Part shown: positions 43,630 to 54,414 of the stretch, one piece after another
Position numbering within the stretch: the stretch's first letter is position 1
How the letters are laid out: each line of letters starts with the position of its first letter
Assembly: GCF_018138715.1 (NCBI RefSeq)
Contig: NZ_JAGSHX010000006.1
Location: 5,828,001-5,892,000, forward strand
Direction: 5' to 3'
DNA: 64,000 nt
Source: Streptomyces asiaticus
GTDB taxonomy: Bacteria; Actinomycetota; Actinomycetes; Streptomycetales; Streptomycetaceae
Notes under the pieces: model-generated
Told to the model about the DNA's origin: nothing
What the model saw: the letters and a program-made list of their open reading frames with translations, nothing else
Databases searched by the model: none
Translations under genes and position numbers: made by a program

Positions 43630-43684
43630 CGGCGGACTCGGTTCTGACGGCGGACTCGCGGTGCTGAGGCGCTGGTTCAGCTTC

Positions 43685-44815
<1,131 letters not shown>

Positions 44816-44841
44816 GCGTCAGCGCTCCTAAGCCCTGGTCC

Positions 44842-45912
44842 CTAGCCCAGCCGGGGCTTGATCTGCTCGGTGAAGAGGGTCTGTTTCCGCTCGGCGCCCA
44901 GATGGCAGGCGGCGCCGCGGCCGTCCGGCAGCGACGGCCGCTCGGTGGCGCAGCGGTCGCCCCCCACCTGGTCGGTGTAGCGGCACCGCGGATGGAACGG
45001 GCAGCCCGGCGGGGGGCTGAGCAGGCTCGGCGGGGAGCCGGGTATGGGGCTCAGCGGCTCGTCCACGGCGGAGGTCAGCCGCGGCATGGAGCCCAGCAGT
45101 CCCCAGGTGTACGGGTGCTGGGGCGCCCGCAGCACCTCGCGGACCGTGCCGCGCTCCACGGCCCGGCCCGCGTACATCACCAGCAGGTCGTCGGCGGTGT
45201 TGGCCACCACGCCCAGGTCATGGGTGATGAGGATGATCGCGGAGCCGAACTCCTGCTGGAGGTCCTTCAGCAGATCCAGGATCTGCGCCTGGACGGTGAC
45301 GTCGAGGGCGGTGGTCGGCTCGTCGGCGATCAGCAGATCGGGGTCGCAGACCAGCGACATCGCGATCATCGCGCGCTGCCGCATCCCGCCGGAGAACTGG
45401 TGCGGATAGTCGTCCACCCGCAGCCGCGGGTTGGGGATGCCGACCTTCTCCAGCATCTCGATCGCGCGGGAGCGGGCCTCGCTCTTGGAGGCGCCGGTGT
45501 GCTTGCGGTACGGCTCGGCGATCTGGCGGCCCACCGTGTAGTACGGCGACAGGGCGGTCAGCGGGTCCTGGAAGATCATCGCCATGGTGTTGCCGCGCAG
45601 CCGCTCCAGGGTGCGCTCGGGGGCGCCGGTCAGCTCCTGCCCGTCCAGCAGTATCTCGCCGCTGACGGTGGTGGTGCGCGGGTCGTGCAGGCCCAGCACG
45701 GTGAGGTTGGTGACGGACTTTCCGGAGCCGGACTCGCCCACGATGCCGAGCGTCCGGCCGCGTTCGAGGTCGAAGGAGAGGCCGTCGACGGCCTTGACGA
45801 TCCCGTCCTCGGTGGAGAACCGGACGTACAGATCGCGTACGGACAGGAAGGCGCCGTCGCCGGGGGCCGGTGGCGGCGTCGCGCCGTCGTCGGGCTTGGT
45901 GAGTGTGGTCAT
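44842..45912 (-). CDS. Peptide ABC transporter ATPase, OppD/DppD type (operon 3)
   Basis: A 356-residue ATPase. Motifs: [42 protein letters not shown], and the C-terminal segment [17 protein letters not shown] with CPFHPRCRY. An N-terminal Pro/Gly-rich tail ([16 protein letters not shown]) precedes the ABC domain. The ATG at 45912 lies 20 bases after the permease stop; it would pair with the downstream OppF. Confidence 0.94.
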   Translation of the reverse strand: MTTLTKPDDGATPPPAPGDGAFLSVRDLYVRFSTEDGIVKAVDGLSFDLERGRTLGIVGESGSGKSVTNLTVLGLHDPRTTTVSGEILLDGQELTGAPERTLERLRGNTMAMIFQDPLTALSPYYTVGRQIAEPYRKHTGASKSEARSRAIEMLEKVGIPNPRLRVDDYPHQFSGGMRQRAMIAMSLVCDPDLLIADEPTTALDVTVQAQILDLLKDLQQEFGSAIILITHDLGVVANTADDLLVMYAGRAVERGTVREVLRAPQHPYTWGLLGSMPRLTSAVDEPLSPIPGSPPSLLSPPPGCPFHPRCRYTDQVGGDRCATERPSLPDGRGAACHLGAERKQTLFTEQIKPRLG

Positions 45913-45931
45913 CTCGGCAGCTCCGGGTCTG

Positions 45932-46909
45932 TCAGGCGAGGCGCACGCGCGGGTCGATGAAGGCGTAGGCGGCGTCGACCAGGATGTTGAACACCACGAT
46001 GGCCGCGGAGCTGACCAGCATCACGCCCATCAGCATGGGCAGATCGGTGAGCTGGACGGACTCCACCGCCAGCCGTCCGATGCCGTGCAGGGTGAAGGTG
46101 TACTCGGTGACCATGGCCCCGCCGAGGAGCGATCCGAGGTCGATGCCGAAGATGGTGACGATGGGGGCGATGGCGCCGCGCCAGGCGTAGCGGAAGAAGA
46201 CCGTACGGCTGGAGAGCCCCTTGGCCCTCGCCGTGCGGACGTGGTCCTCCTGTAGCTGCTCGACCATCTGGGAGCGGGTCATCCGGCTGTAGTTGGCCAT
46301 GAAGATCAGCGAGAGCACCACCCAGGGCAGCAGCATTCCGCTGAACCACTTCGCCGGGTTCTCGGTGAAGGGGTAGTAGGCGGGCTGGTCCATGATCCCC
46401 AGCCCGCTGACGAACCAGGCCAGGGCGAGCACCCCGACGAAGTAGATCTGCATCGAGGCGCCGAGCAGCGACAGCGAGCTGAAGAACTTGTCGATCCAGG
46501 TGCCGCGCCGCCAGGCCGCGATCATGCCGATGCCGATCCCGCAGACCAGGAAGACGGCGGCGCCGCCGAGGGCGAGCGAGAGGGTGGTCGGGAAGCGGTC
46601 CACGATGGTGCTCCAGACCGGCTCCTGGCTGACGAAGGAGTAGCCGAAGCAGGGCGCGGCACAGTGCCCCACGGCGAAGTCCCGCCCGGCGACGATCCCC
46701 ACCATGAACTTCCAGTACTGGACCGGCACCGGCTGGTCCAGGCCCAGATTCTTGTTGATCATGGCGAGCGAGGTGGGATCGCAGTTCTTGCCGCAGGCGA
46801 GCCGGGCCGGTTCGGCGGGCAGGGCGAAGAAGAGGAAGAACGTGATCGCACTGATCAGGATCATGATCACGATCGCGCCGAGGGACCGGCGGGCGAGGAA
46901 TCTCAACAT
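45932..46909 (-). CDS. Peptide ABC transporter permease, DppB/OppB type (operon 3)
   Basis: A 325-residue permease with six hydrophobic helices (LGAIVIMILISAITFFLFF first). The large first periplasmic loop contains four cysteines (CGKNCDP; HCAAPCFGY), unlike the DppB proteins of operons 1 and 2. EAA loop: HVRTARAKGLSSRTVFFRY. It follows the binding-protein gene after a 108-base gap that contains a perfect 14-bp hairpin. Confidence 0.94.
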   Translation of the reverse strand: MLRFLARRSLGAIVIMILISAITFFLFFALPAEPARLACGKNCDPTSLAMINKNLGLDQPVPVQYWKFMVGIVAGRDFAVGHCAAPCFGYSFVSQEPVWSTIVDRFPTTLSLALGGAAVFLVCGIGIGMIAAWRRGTWIDKFFSSLSLLGASMQIYFVGVLALAWFVSGLGIMDQPAYYPFTENPAKWFSGMLLPWVVLSLIFMANYSRMTRSQMVEQLQEDHVRTARAKGLSSRTVFFRYAWRGAIAPIVTIFGIDLGSLLGGAMVTEYTFTLHGIGRLAVESVQLTDLPMLMGVMLVSSAAIVVFNILVDAAYAFIDPRVRLA

Positions 46910-46939
46910 GACGTCGGTGATCTTCCGCTAGGGGCGGGT

Positions 46940-46973
46940 CCCGGCCGCGTCCGCCGGGGCGGACGCGGCCGGG
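46940..46973 (-). terminator. Intercistronic stem-loop after the binding-protein gene (operon 3)
   Basis: A perfect 14-bp stem (cccggccgcgtccg and its complement) with a 6-base loop lies between the SBP stop (47018) and the permease start (46909). Same position as the stem-loop in operon 1. Confidence 0.85.
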
Positions 46974-47017
46974 TTCTGCGCTGCCTGGGTGCGGCCGCGG
47001 CTCCGTGGAGAAGGTGA

Positions 47018-48820
47018 CTACTTGATGAAGACGGCCGTCGGGTCCACGGCGCCGTAGACCGAGTTGAACTTCACTCCGCCCAGCCCTGAGCCCCAGAGGG
47101 TGAACAGCCGGTTGTAGAAGGTCGGGACGGCGGGGATCTCATCGGTCAGGATCTTCTCGCTGAGCTTGATCCACTCCGAGGTGGCCCGGCTGAGGTCGCT
47201 GACCTTCGTGACCTTGCCGATCTCGTCGTTGACCGACGGGACGTTGAGGTGCGAGTAGTTCGCGGAGTCGTCGTAGACGTTCTGGCCGCCGTACACCGGC
47301 GGGACCACGGTCGAGGCGGACGGCCAGTCGGCACCCCACGAGGACCGGTACAGGTCGAACTTGTTCTTGACCTTTCCGATCTGGGTGTAATAGGTCGACT
47401 GGTCGATCTCCTTCTTCTGCACCTTGAACCCGGCCCGCTCCAGGGCCTGCTCGACGACCACCGAGGCGTCCTGGTGGGTGTCGCCGTTGCCGTAGGCGTA
47501 GACGAGCTCGTAGTTCTCCTTGCCCGCCTCCTTCAGCAGCTCCCTGGCCTTCTTGGCGTTGCCGCCGGGGTACTTCTTCTTCTGGAACGGGTCGAACGTG
47601 GGGTCGTAGCCCTTGAGCGTGGGACCGACCAGCCCGCCGCCGATCTCACCGGCCTTCGGACCGCCGAACTGCTGGAGGTACTGACCGCTGGGGAAGGCCC
47701 AAGCGATCGCCTCGCGCACCTTCTTGTCCTTGACTCGATCGGTGTTGATCGAAACGACATCCACATAGGGCTGCGTTTCGGTCAGCGACCGGGCCATCGC
47801 CTTCTTGTCCTTGAGGACCGTGGAGATCTGCGACGGGTCGACCGCGTTGGTCCACGTCATCCCGTTCCGGTCGGCGCCCTTGTCCGCCTGGAGCCGGCGG
47901 GTGGAGTCCACCCACTGGTGGCCGAAGGAGACGTCGAACTTCTCGACGTACTGATGGCGTATCGGGTCGGTCTTGGGGTCCCACTTGTCGTTCTTGACGA
48001 ACTGGATGCCCTTGCCCGGCTTGAAGTTCTGGATCTTGTACGGACCGGAGGCCAGCGGGGCCTTGTCGTACTTCTCCTTGGTGTCCTTGGCCGACGGCAC
48101 CGCGCCGATGTTGGGCATGGCGACCGCGAACGGCACCTCGGCGCGCGGCTGGTCGAAGTGGAAGACGACGGTCTTGTCGTCCGGGGTGTCCAGCACCGAC
48201 TTGGGCAGGTGTTTGCCCTTGTAGGGGCCGTCCGGAAGCGCCTTGCGGTACTTCTGGCCCTCCCCGGAGAGCCACTGCTGGAGGTAGGTCGGCCCGTTGG
48301 TCTGATACGGCGCGTAGAGCCGCTCGACGGCCTGGCGGACGTCCTTGGAGGTGATGGGCGAGCCGTCCTCGAACTTCAGCCCGTCCTTGAGGGTGTACGT
48401 CCAGGTGCGGCCGCCGTCGGAGGACTTGCCGGTGTCGGTGGCGAGGTCGCCGACCAGCTTGGCCTTGCCCGTCTTGTCGTCGAACTGGTAGTTCGTCAGC
48501 GTCCGGTTGTAGAGCGTCTGCATGATCAGCTCATCGCTGACATAGATCTGCCCCGGGTCCAGATGCTCGAAGGCGTCCCGCTGGAGCACCGTGACGGTGC
48601 CGCCCTTCTTGGCGCCCGGCAGGTCCTTGGCCGGTCCGGTGGAGTCGGCGGCGGTGCCCAGGGTGATGTCCTGGGACTCCATCTTGGGCTCGTTCGAATC
48701 CTTGGGATTCGAACTGCCGCCACCGCTGCTGCACCCCGCGAGCGCCAGGGCCCCCGCGGCCAGGGCGACGGCGAAGGTACGGGCTCTGCGACTGTTCTTG
48801 GACGGTTCTTCGATGTTCAC
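47018..48820 (-). CDS. Oligopeptide ABC transporter substrate-binding lipoprotein (operon 3), BldKB-like by position
   Basis: A 600-residue lipoprotein from GTG 48820. Signal: RRARTFAVALAAGALALAGC, lipid Cys at residue 30, then a Gly/Ser/Asn linker. The family-5 fold shows TVTVLQRDAFEHLDPGQ, WTYTLKDGLKFEDGSP and YRSSWGADWPSASTVVPP. It is the second gene in an operon ordered permease, SBP, permease, ATPase, ATPase, the order of bldKA-E in S. coelicolor, where BldKB imports an extracellular peptide needed for aerial growth. Orthology is inferred from order and from the presence of typA nearby; I cannot confirm it by alignment. Confidence 0.9.
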   Translation of the reverse strand: MNIEEPSKNSRRARTFAVALAAGALALAGCSSGGGSSNPKDSNEPKMESQDITLGTAADSTGPAKDLPGAKKGGTVTVLQRDAFEHLDPGQIYVSDELIMQTLYNRTLTNYQFDDKTGKAKLVGDLATDTGKSSDGGRTWTYTLKDGLKFEDGSPITSKDVRQAVERLYAPYQTNGPTYLQQWLSGEGQKYRKALPDGPYKGKHLPKSVLDTPDDKTVVFHFDQPRAEVPFAVAMPNIGAVPSAKDTKEKYDKAPLASGPYKIQNFKPGKGIQFVKNDKWDPKTDPIRHQYVEKFDVSFGHQWVDSTRRLQADKGADRNGMTWTNAVDPSQISTVLKDKKAMARSLTETQPYVDVVSINTDRVKDKKVREAIAWAFPSGQYLQQFGGPKAGEIGGGLVGPTLKGYDPTFDPFQKKKYPGGNAKKARELLKEAGKENYELVYAYGNGDTHQDASVVVEQALERAGFKVQKKEIDQSTYYTQIGKVKNKFDLYRSSWGADWPSASTVVPPVYGGQNVYDDSANYSHLNVPSVNDEIGKVTKVSDLSRATSEWIKLSEKILTDEIPAVPTFYNRLFTLWGSGLGGVKFNSVYGAVDPTAVFIK

Positions 48821-48889
48821 GTTGCCACTGCACCTGCCTCATCGGACGGAAGACTTGCCGTTCACTGCCTTGGGCTCGCCGGCCCCCGG

Positions 48890-49897
48890 TCACCGCGTGG
48901 TCTTCGGGTCCATCGCGTCCCGGACCGAGTCCCCGAGCAGGTTGAAGGCGACCACGAAGACCACCATGGCGATGCCGGGGAAGAACATGTAGGTGATGTC
49001 GCCCTCGTAGAAGTTCGCGCCCTTGGCGAACATCCGGCCCCAGTCGGGGGTCGGCTCCACCACGCCGACGCCGAGGAAGGACAGCGCCGCCTCCGTCGTC
49101 ACGAAGTTCGGCAGCATGAGCGTGGACTGCACCAGGATGGGCGTGACGAGGTTGGGCAGCAGCTCCTTGCGGACGATCCGCCACGGTGAGGCGCCGGTCA
49201 CCCTGGCCGCCTCGACGAACTCACGCTCCCTCAGGGAGAGCACCTGGCCGCGCAGCAGCCGGGCCAGCTGCATCCAGCCCAGCAGCCACAACACCATCAC
49301 CAGGGCCGTCACCCGGAAATAGGTGGGCGTCTCCTTCTGCGGGCTGACGAACAGCGCGGTGACCACCGGCATGAAGGCGACGAAGAACAGCTGCTGCGGA
49401 AAGGACAGCAGCAGGTCGATGAGACGGCCGAGGAAGTAGTCGGTGCGGCCGCCCGTATAGCCCGCCACCACGCCGATCACGATGCCGGTGAGCGTGGACA
49501 GCACGGTCGCGGCCAGCCCGATCAGCAGCGAGGTGCGGATGCCGTAGACGAGCTGGGTCAGCACATCGCGGCCCAGCTTGGGCTCGATGCCGAACCAGAA
49601 CTCGCCGTCGATGCCGCCGTTGGGCTTCATCGGATAGCCGGTGAGGGGGTCCAGCAGCTCGGGCCGGTCAAGGCCGTAGGTGGTGTACGGATCCTTGCCG
49701 TACAGCCAGGCGATCACCGGCGCCAGCACGGCGACGGCGAAGAAGAAGACCACCACGCACGCGGAGACCACACCGGTGCGGTCGCGTCTGAAGCGCCGCC
49801 ACATCAGCTGGCGGGGCGCCAGACCGGCCGGCGCCTCGCCCTCCGTGCCGCCCGGTGCGGTCTTTTCGACCACGCCGGTCTGGGATGGACTCGTCAT
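48890..49897 (-). CDS. Peptide ABC transporter permease, DppC/OppC type (operon 3)
   Basis: A 335-residue permease from ATG 49897; GGGGGAC lies 10 bases upstream, and a longer frame to 49927 is possible. After a ~45-residue cytoplasmic tail come the helices TGVVSACVVVFFFAVAVLAPV etc. (in part), the landmark GRDVLTQLVYGIRTSLLIG, the EAA loop (FVEAARVTGASPWRIVRKE) and GDSVRDAMDPKTTR. It is the first gene of operon 3, ahead of the binding protein, in contrast to operons 1 and 2. Confidence 0.93.
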   Translation of the reverse strand: MTSPSQTGVVEKTAPGGTEGEAPAGLAPRQLMWRRFRRDRTGVVSACVVVFFFAVAVLAPVIAWLYGKDPYTTYGLDRPELLDPLTGYPMKPNGGIDGEFWFGIEPKLGRDVLTQLVYGIRTSLLIGLAATVLSTLTGIVIGVVAGYTGGRTDYFLGRLIDLLLSFPQQLFFVAFMPVVTALFVSPQKETPTYFRVTALVMVLWLLGWMQLARLLRGQVLSLREREFVEAARVTGASPWRIVRKELLPNLVTPILVQSTLMLPNFVTTEAALSFLGVGVVEPTPDWGRMFAKGANFYEGDITYMFFPGIAMVVFVVAFNLLGDSVRDAMDPKTTR

Positions 49898-50006
49898 CGA
49901 AGTAGCGTCCCCCCGCACTGGTGTCACACCGTCAACTCGCGTTGTCTATGCGCGTCATGTCGCCGCCCGCTCGCCAGGGTTGGTGCATGCGTGTCGGGTT
50001 GAGCGG

Positions 50007-50036
50007 ACTGTCGCAATCGGGGAACGGCGCAGTCAA
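50007..50036 (-). promoter_or_regulatory. Candidate promoter of operon 3
   Basis: On the minus strand TTGACT (plus-strand agtcaa 50031-50036) and GACAGT (plus-strand actgtc 50007-50012) are 18 bases apart, about 110 bases upstream of the first gene of operon 3. Plausible principal sigma-factor promoter. Confidence 0.4.
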
Positions 50037-50120
50037 GGGTCCGGCGAGGGTGGATGTGCCGCTCGTTCGAACCTTGAGCGAAGATTTGGCAGATCGAGGT
50101 CCGGGCGTGCTTGACAGAGA

Positions 50121-50134
50121 TCCCCCATGGGGGA
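50121..50134. promoter_or_regulatory. 14-bp perfect palindrome TCCCCCATGGGGGA
   Basis: It lies directly downstream of a TTGACA hexamer (50111-50116) and ~85 bases upstream of the candidate operon 3 promoter. May be an operator; the binding protein is unknown. Confidence 0.35.
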
Positions 50135-50420
50135 CAAAGCATGGACTATGGGCAGGAAACGCGTTAACACACCGGCAACTCATCTGTCGCAACACCGATA
50201 TACGGACGCGTCAGGCTGAACTGCGTACGGCCGTGCGGGTGCCGTGGACCGGCCGGGGCGCGAGATGTCGCCCCGGCCGGTCGCACCACTTCGGGGGCTT
50301 GGCCGACATGTCTCCCGGTGGTCTCCGGACGGACGCGATCCGCATTTTTCTTCCACGATCGGTATTTTTCTTCGGCCCGCGACGGTTGCCCGGGGTGCGA
50401 GGCGGGGGAGACCTACGGCT

Positions 50421-51536
50421 ATGGGGCAGGGACGGATACTCAACAGCGGAGCGCGCGTCTTCGGGGCGCTCGTCTGCGCGGTTCTCGGGCTGATCTCACT
50501 GGGATGGATCATCCACGACCTGGACAAGGCCGATGAGGCGAACCATCTGTGGTGGACCTGGGCCGGGCTGCCGTTCCGGGCCACCGGAGGGATCTTCGGC
50601 TCCTCCCTGCTCGACCTCGCGCTGCTGCTGGTCTACGCGGTCGTCGGGATCACCGCCCTGCGCTCACCGTCCGCCGCGGGCGCGCTCGGCGCGGTCGCGG
50701 TGGTGACCGTCGCGGTGCGCCTGCCCAGCCTGTGGAACCTGAACTCCGACTGGCTCCAGGGCATCCCCGGCGATCTGAAGACCCGGGCGAATGCCAGCGC
50801 CTGGGCGCAGGTGGTGCTCGCGGGACTGCTGCTGGCCGCCGTGGCCGCCGCACGCCGCCCCGTCGACCCCGCCGCCCCGCCGGTCTCGCCCGCCGACCGG
50901 CCGCCGGGCCGCCCCGCGCCCGGGGCGGCGGTCGTCGGCGCGCTCTTCCTGGGCGCGATCGGGGTCGTCATCGCCGCCTGGCAGATCTACTGGGCGCAGG
51001 AGCGGGGCTGGGAGATCTACAAGTACCTGCTCACCGGCAAGCACACGCTGCCCACCCTGCTCTCGGCGCCCGGTGCCTGGGTCGCGTGGGCGGCGGTGGC
51101 GCTGTGCCTGGCCGGAGCGGCCGCCGCGCTCGCCCGCGCCCCGCTGGCGCGCCCGCTGGGGATGGTGGCGGCGGCGCTGGTGACGGCCATGGGGATCAGC
51201 GAGGCGTCCCTCTACATCAAGCTCGACTATCTGGACCATCTCAGCGATCTGCCGACGGTGGGCGTGCTCAGCGTGCTCACCGGCTTCTTCGAGGCGATCG
51301 CGGGGCTGATCGCCCTGCTCGTGCTGGCGCGGCGGGGCGTGGAGGAGTACGCCGCGGGCGCCGGGGGCCTCGGAGGCGCCCCGGCGTACGGCGGCGGCTA
51401 TGGGAACAGCGGCTACGGCAGCGGCGGCTACGCCCCGTCCCCGCCCGCCACTCCGCCGCTGGTACCCCCGCCACCCGGCACCCCGCCCACCGCGCCCCCG
51501 CCCCCGTCCGCACCTCCGCCGCCACCGGGCTGGTGA
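50421..51536 (+). CDS. Multi-pass membrane protein with Pro/Gly-rich C-terminal tail
   Basis: A 371-residue protein from ATG 50421 behind GGGGGAG. About seven to eight hydrophobic helices (ARVFGALVCAVLGLISLGWI; LLDLALLLVYAVVGITAL; GAAVVGALFLGAIGVVIAAW; and others). The last ~70 residues are low complexity: Gly/Tyr-rich (GGGYGNSGYGSGGY) then Pro-rich (TPPLVPPPPGTPP). The tail is probably cytoplasmic and may bind partners. No enzymatic motif; function unknown. Confidence 0.8.
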   Translation: MGQGRILNSGARVFGALVCAVLGLISLGWIIHDLDKADEANHLWWTWAGLPFRATGGIFGSSLLDLALLLVYAVVGITALRSPSAAGALGAVAVVTVAVRLPSLWNLNSDWLQGIPGDLKTRANASAWAQVVLAGLLLAAVAAARRPVDPAAPPVSPADRPPGRPAPGAAVVGALFLGAIGVVIAAWQIYWAQERGWEIYKYLLTGKHTLPTLLSAPGAWVAWAAVALCLAGAAAALARAPLARPLGMVAAALVTAMGISEASLYIKLDYLDHLSDLPTVGVLSVLTGFFEAIAGLIALLVLARRGVEEYAAGAGGLGGAPAYGGGYGNSGYGSGGYAPSPPATPPLVPPPPGTPPTAPPPPSAPPPPPGW

Positions 51537-51549
51537 CGGCGGTTCGGAG

Positions 51550-51566
51550 GCGCCCCGAAGGGGCGC
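51550..51566. terminator. Hairpin in convergent gap
   Basis: GCGCCCC-GAA-GGGGCGC lies 14 bases after the membrane-protein stop, followed by the gcggggctgtgtcgatgtgc sequence that is widespread in Streptomyces intergenic regions. It separates the convergent S9 peptidase gene ending at 51675. Confidence 0.75.
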
Positions 51567-51674
51567 GGGGCTGTGTCGATGTGCGGCTCCGCCGCGTGGG
51601 CGCGACCAGCCACGACGCAGCCGCAGACAAAAGACGGCAGCCTGCGGCTCTTCCCACGCGCCTAGCGCCTAGCG

Positions 51675-53837
51675 CTACCGCAGGCCGAGGGCCCGCTTGA
51701 GGAAGTCCACCTGGAGCAGGAGCAGATTCTCCGCGACCTGCTCCTGCGGGGTCATATGGGTCACCCCGGACAGCGGCAGCACCTCATGCGGACGGCCCGC
51801 GGCCAGCAACGCGGAGGAGAGCCGCAGGGTGTGCGCGGCCACCACGTTGTCGTCCGCCAGACCATGGATGATCATCATCGGACGTACCGTGTCGGCCGCA
51901 CCGGACAGCCCTTCGTCGGTCATCAGCGCGTTGGCGGCGTAGACCTCGGGCTGTTCCTCCGGCAGGCCCAGATACCGCTCGGTGTAGTGGGTGTCGTACA
52001 GCCGCCAGTCCGTCACCGGGGCGCCCACCACGCCCGCGTGGAAGACATCGGGGCGGCGCAGCACCGCCAGCGCGGCCAGATAGCCGCCGTAGGACCAGCC
52101 GCGGATGGCCACCCGGCCGAGGTCCAGCGGATAGCGCCCGGCGAGCGCCGTCACCGCCTCGACCTGGTCCTCCAGCGTGACCGCGGCCAGGTCGTCGCGC
52201 ACCGCCTTCTCCCAGGCGGGGGAGCGGCCGGGGGTGCCGCGGCCGTCGGCGACGACCACCGCGAAGCCCTGGTCGGCGAACCACTGCGAGGTGAGATGGG
52301 CGTTGTGCGAGGCGACCACCCGCTGGCCGTGCGGGCCGCCGTAGGGGTCCATCAGGACCGGCAGCGGTCCGTCGCCCTCCTGATAGTCGCTCGGCAGCAG
52401 CACGGCGCACGGAATGTCCCGCTTGCCCGCGAAGACGAGCTCGGGGCGGGCGGTGATGACGGGCCGCTCCGGGTACGCGTCGAGCTCGGCGATGCGTTCG
52501 GCCGCGCCGTGGTCGGCGGGCCGGAGGAGCTCCACGCTCACCCCGGGCCGCTCGAGGCCCGTGTACGACAGCGCGATCACCTCGCCGCCGCGCACGGCGG
52601 AGTGGACCGCCGGGAAGGGCCGCCTGCCGACCGGCTCCCAGCCGCCCTGGTCGCCGCTGCCCCGGAACCAGGCGCGGTGGACGGCGATCTCACCCGGCTG
52701 CTCGGGCAGCGGGGCACCGGCCCCCGGGGAGGCGGAGAACAGCACGTCGTCCGTGCCGATGTCGAGGACCGCGCGCGCCTGGAGGGCGCCGGAGGTCAGC
52801 TTGCGGTCGCCGACCATCAGCACCCGGGCGCCCCCTTCGTCCGCGATGCGGACGAGTCGTCCATCTTCGGTCCAGGCCGGCACCCCGGGGAAAAGATCCA
52901 GCCAAACCGCGTCCTCGTCCACATGGACCGTGCTGGTCCGGCCGGTGTCGGTGTCCACGGCCAGGTAGAGCTGGCTGCGCTGGTCCCTGGCCTGGACCAG
53001 AAGCAGCGGCGGACCGTAGGCCGACCAATGCACCCGCGCGAGGTACGGATAGCGCTCCCGGTCCCACTCGATCTCCGTACGGGAGCCGTCCAGACCGAGC
53101 AGAACCAGCCGCACCTCCGCGTTGGCGGTGCCGGCGGCGGGATAGGCCACCTCCGCGGGCTCCCGGCCGGGGTGGGCGGGGTCGGCGATCCACCAGCGCC
53201 GTACGGGGGACTCGTCGGCCCGGGCGGTCAGCAGGGCGTCGCTCCGCGGCGACCACCAGAAGCCGCGTGAGCGGTCCATCTCCTCGGCCGCGATGAACTC
53301 CGCGAGGCCGTAGGTGACGGAGTCCCCCTCCGGCTCGGCGAGCGCCCGGTCCCCCTCGCCGTCCGCGCCGGTGACCCGCAGCGCCCCGCCCGCCGCGTAG
53401 GCGATGTGGCGGCCGTCGGGGGAGGGGCGCGGGTCCACGACCGGGCCGGGGACGCGCAGCTCGCGGGTGGTGCCCGTGGCCAGTTCCGTGGTGAACAGCC
53501 GCCCGGAGAGGGCGAAGGCGGCCCGCTCGACCGCGGCGTCCACCGCGTAGCCGACCACCCCGGCCGAGCCCTCGCGGCTGCGCTCGCGTCGCGCCCGCTC
53601 CTCGGGGGACAGCTCCTCGTCGGCGCCGCCGAGCAGCTCGGCCGGGTCTGCGGCGGGGTACTCGCGCCGTCCGGCGAGGTCGTACACCCACAGCAGGCCG
53701 GTCCGGTCGGTGCCCGAGCGGGAGCGCAGGAAGACGACGCGTGAATCGTCGGGGGCCACGGAGAGGGCCCGCGGCGTCCCGAGGGTGAAACGTTGGGTGC
53801 GCGCGTGCTGCCGTGGGAACGAGAGCTGTCCGGTCAT
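51675..53837 (-). CDS. Prolyl oligopeptidase-family serine peptidase (S9, DPP IV-like)
   Basis: A 720-residue peptidase from ATG 53837 (MTGQLSFPRQHARTQRFTLG). The N-terminal ~430 residues form a beta-propeller (repeated strand-turn segments such as LSVAPDDSRVVFLRSRSG and RPSPDGRHIAYAAGG). The C-terminal alpha/beta hydrolase carries Ser in GWSYGG (about residue 579), Asp in HGLADDN (about 657) and His in GVTHMT (about 690). The Glu pair expected for DPP IV activity is suggested by LAEFIAAEEMDR. No signal peptide, so cytoplasmic. Peptide degradation is a reasonable role, near the three peptide importers. Confidence 0.94.
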   Translation of the reverse strand: MTGQLSFPRQHARTQRFTLGTPRALSVAPDDSRVVFLRSRSGTDRTGLLWVYDLAGRREYPAADPAELLGGADEELSPEERARRERSREGSAGVVGYAVDAAVERAAFALSGRLFTTELATGTTRELRVPGPVVDPRPSPDGRHIAYAAGGALRVTGADGEGDRALAEPEGDSVTYGLAEFIAAEEMDRSRGFWWSPRSDALLTARADESPVRRWWIADPAHPGREPAEVAYPAAGTANAEVRLVLLGLDGSRTEIEWDRERYPYLARVHWSAYGPPLLLVQARDQRSQLYLAVDTDTGRTSTVHVDEDAVWLDLFPGVPAWTEDGRLVRIADEGGARVLMVGDRKLTSGALQARAVLDIGTDDVLFSASPGAGAPLPEQPGEIAVHRAWFRGSGDQGGWEPVGRRPFPAVHSAVRGGEVIALSYTGLERPGVSVELLRPADHGAAERIAELDAYPERPVITARPELVFAGKRDIPCAVLLPSDYQEGDGPLPVLMDPYGGPHGQRVVASHNAHLTSQWFADQGFAVVVADGRGTPGRSPAWEKAVRDDLAAVTLEDQVEAVTALAGRYPLDLGRVAIRGWSYGGYLAALAVLRRPDVFHAGVVGAPVTDWRLYDTHYTERYLGLPEEQPEVYAANALMTDEGLSGAADTVRPMMIIHGLADDNVVAAHTLRLSSALLAAGRPHEVLPLSGVTHMTPQEQVAENLLLLQVDFLKRALGLR

Positions 53838-54157
53838 AGGGGGAGCGTACGGCCGTCGGATCATCGCGGGGGAGGGTACGGATCGGTAGGCCGGGCGGGC
53901 GTTGCCCCTGGCACGGTCCGGCCGGGACGGCACCGGTCTCAAGCGGCCCCGGGCGATGGCGAGATGGCGCATAACCAACGAGAAGTAGCCCCCGGGGCCG
54001 GGAAGTTCGTGCGATCAGGCATGCGCCCCTGTCATGCTCCCGTGCACCGAGTCGTGTGCACACCGCCATAGTTATGATCGATTGCGCATAGTGGGTAGCC
54101 CCCCTGTGGCATCAATATGTTGTCCGTCCGAGTGCGTGTACCTGGAGGTGAGCCGCT
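53838..54157. other. Divergent intergenic region
   Basis: A 320-base gap between the S9 peptidase and a small conserved gene. The only notable element is a pair of GTGCAC sites (54042-54047, 54056-54061) in an imperfect 20-bp palindrome; the last 100 bases are AT-richer and should hold the promoter of the downstream gene. No coding sequence is supported. Confidence 0.5.
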
Positions 54158-54352
54158 GTGGCGCTCTCGATCTCGATGTCAGTGCTGCTGCTGATCATCG
54201 TCTTCATGCTCGTGAACAAGGCAGGACTGAAGGCGGTTCATGCGATCGTCTGTGTCCTCCTCGGCTTCTACCTGGCCAGTTCATCGGTCGCTCCGACGAT
54301 CGACGACCTCACCACCAACGTGGCGGACATGATCGGCGGCGTGAAGATCTGA
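54158..54352 (+). CDS. Small conserved membrane protein
   Basis: A 64-residue protein starting at GTG 54158 after GGAGGTGA. Two hydrophobic stretches (SISMSVLLLIIVFMLVN and AVHAIVCVLLGFYLASS) and a short polar C-terminus (TIDDLTTNVADMIGGVKI). I recall similar very short proteins being well conserved across Streptomyces but know of no function. Next to mshB, 56-62 bases apart, same strand. Confidence 0.78.
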   Translation: MALSISMSVLLLIIVFMLVNKAGLKAVHAIVCVLLGFYLASSSVAPTIDDLTTNVADMIGGVKI

Positions 54353-54414
54353 CCCCGAGCGGGGCCGGGGCGTGCGACCCATGGGCACGTGTGTGCGAAT
54401 CGTAGGCTGTGCCC

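Larger units (their letters stand above)
49898..50420. other. Divergent intergenic region between operon 3 and a membrane-protein gene
   Basis: A 523-base gap with two visible elements, a candidate operon 3 promoter (50007-50036) and a palindrome (50121-50134). No convincing coding sequence; frames crossing it lack codon bias. Base composition is somewhat more AT-rich than the genes. Confidence 0.6.

Noticed and set aside
47018..48820. Assigning the bldKB symbol
   Set aside because: Gene order fits bldK, but three related operons exist and I cannot align to the reference; left unnamed.
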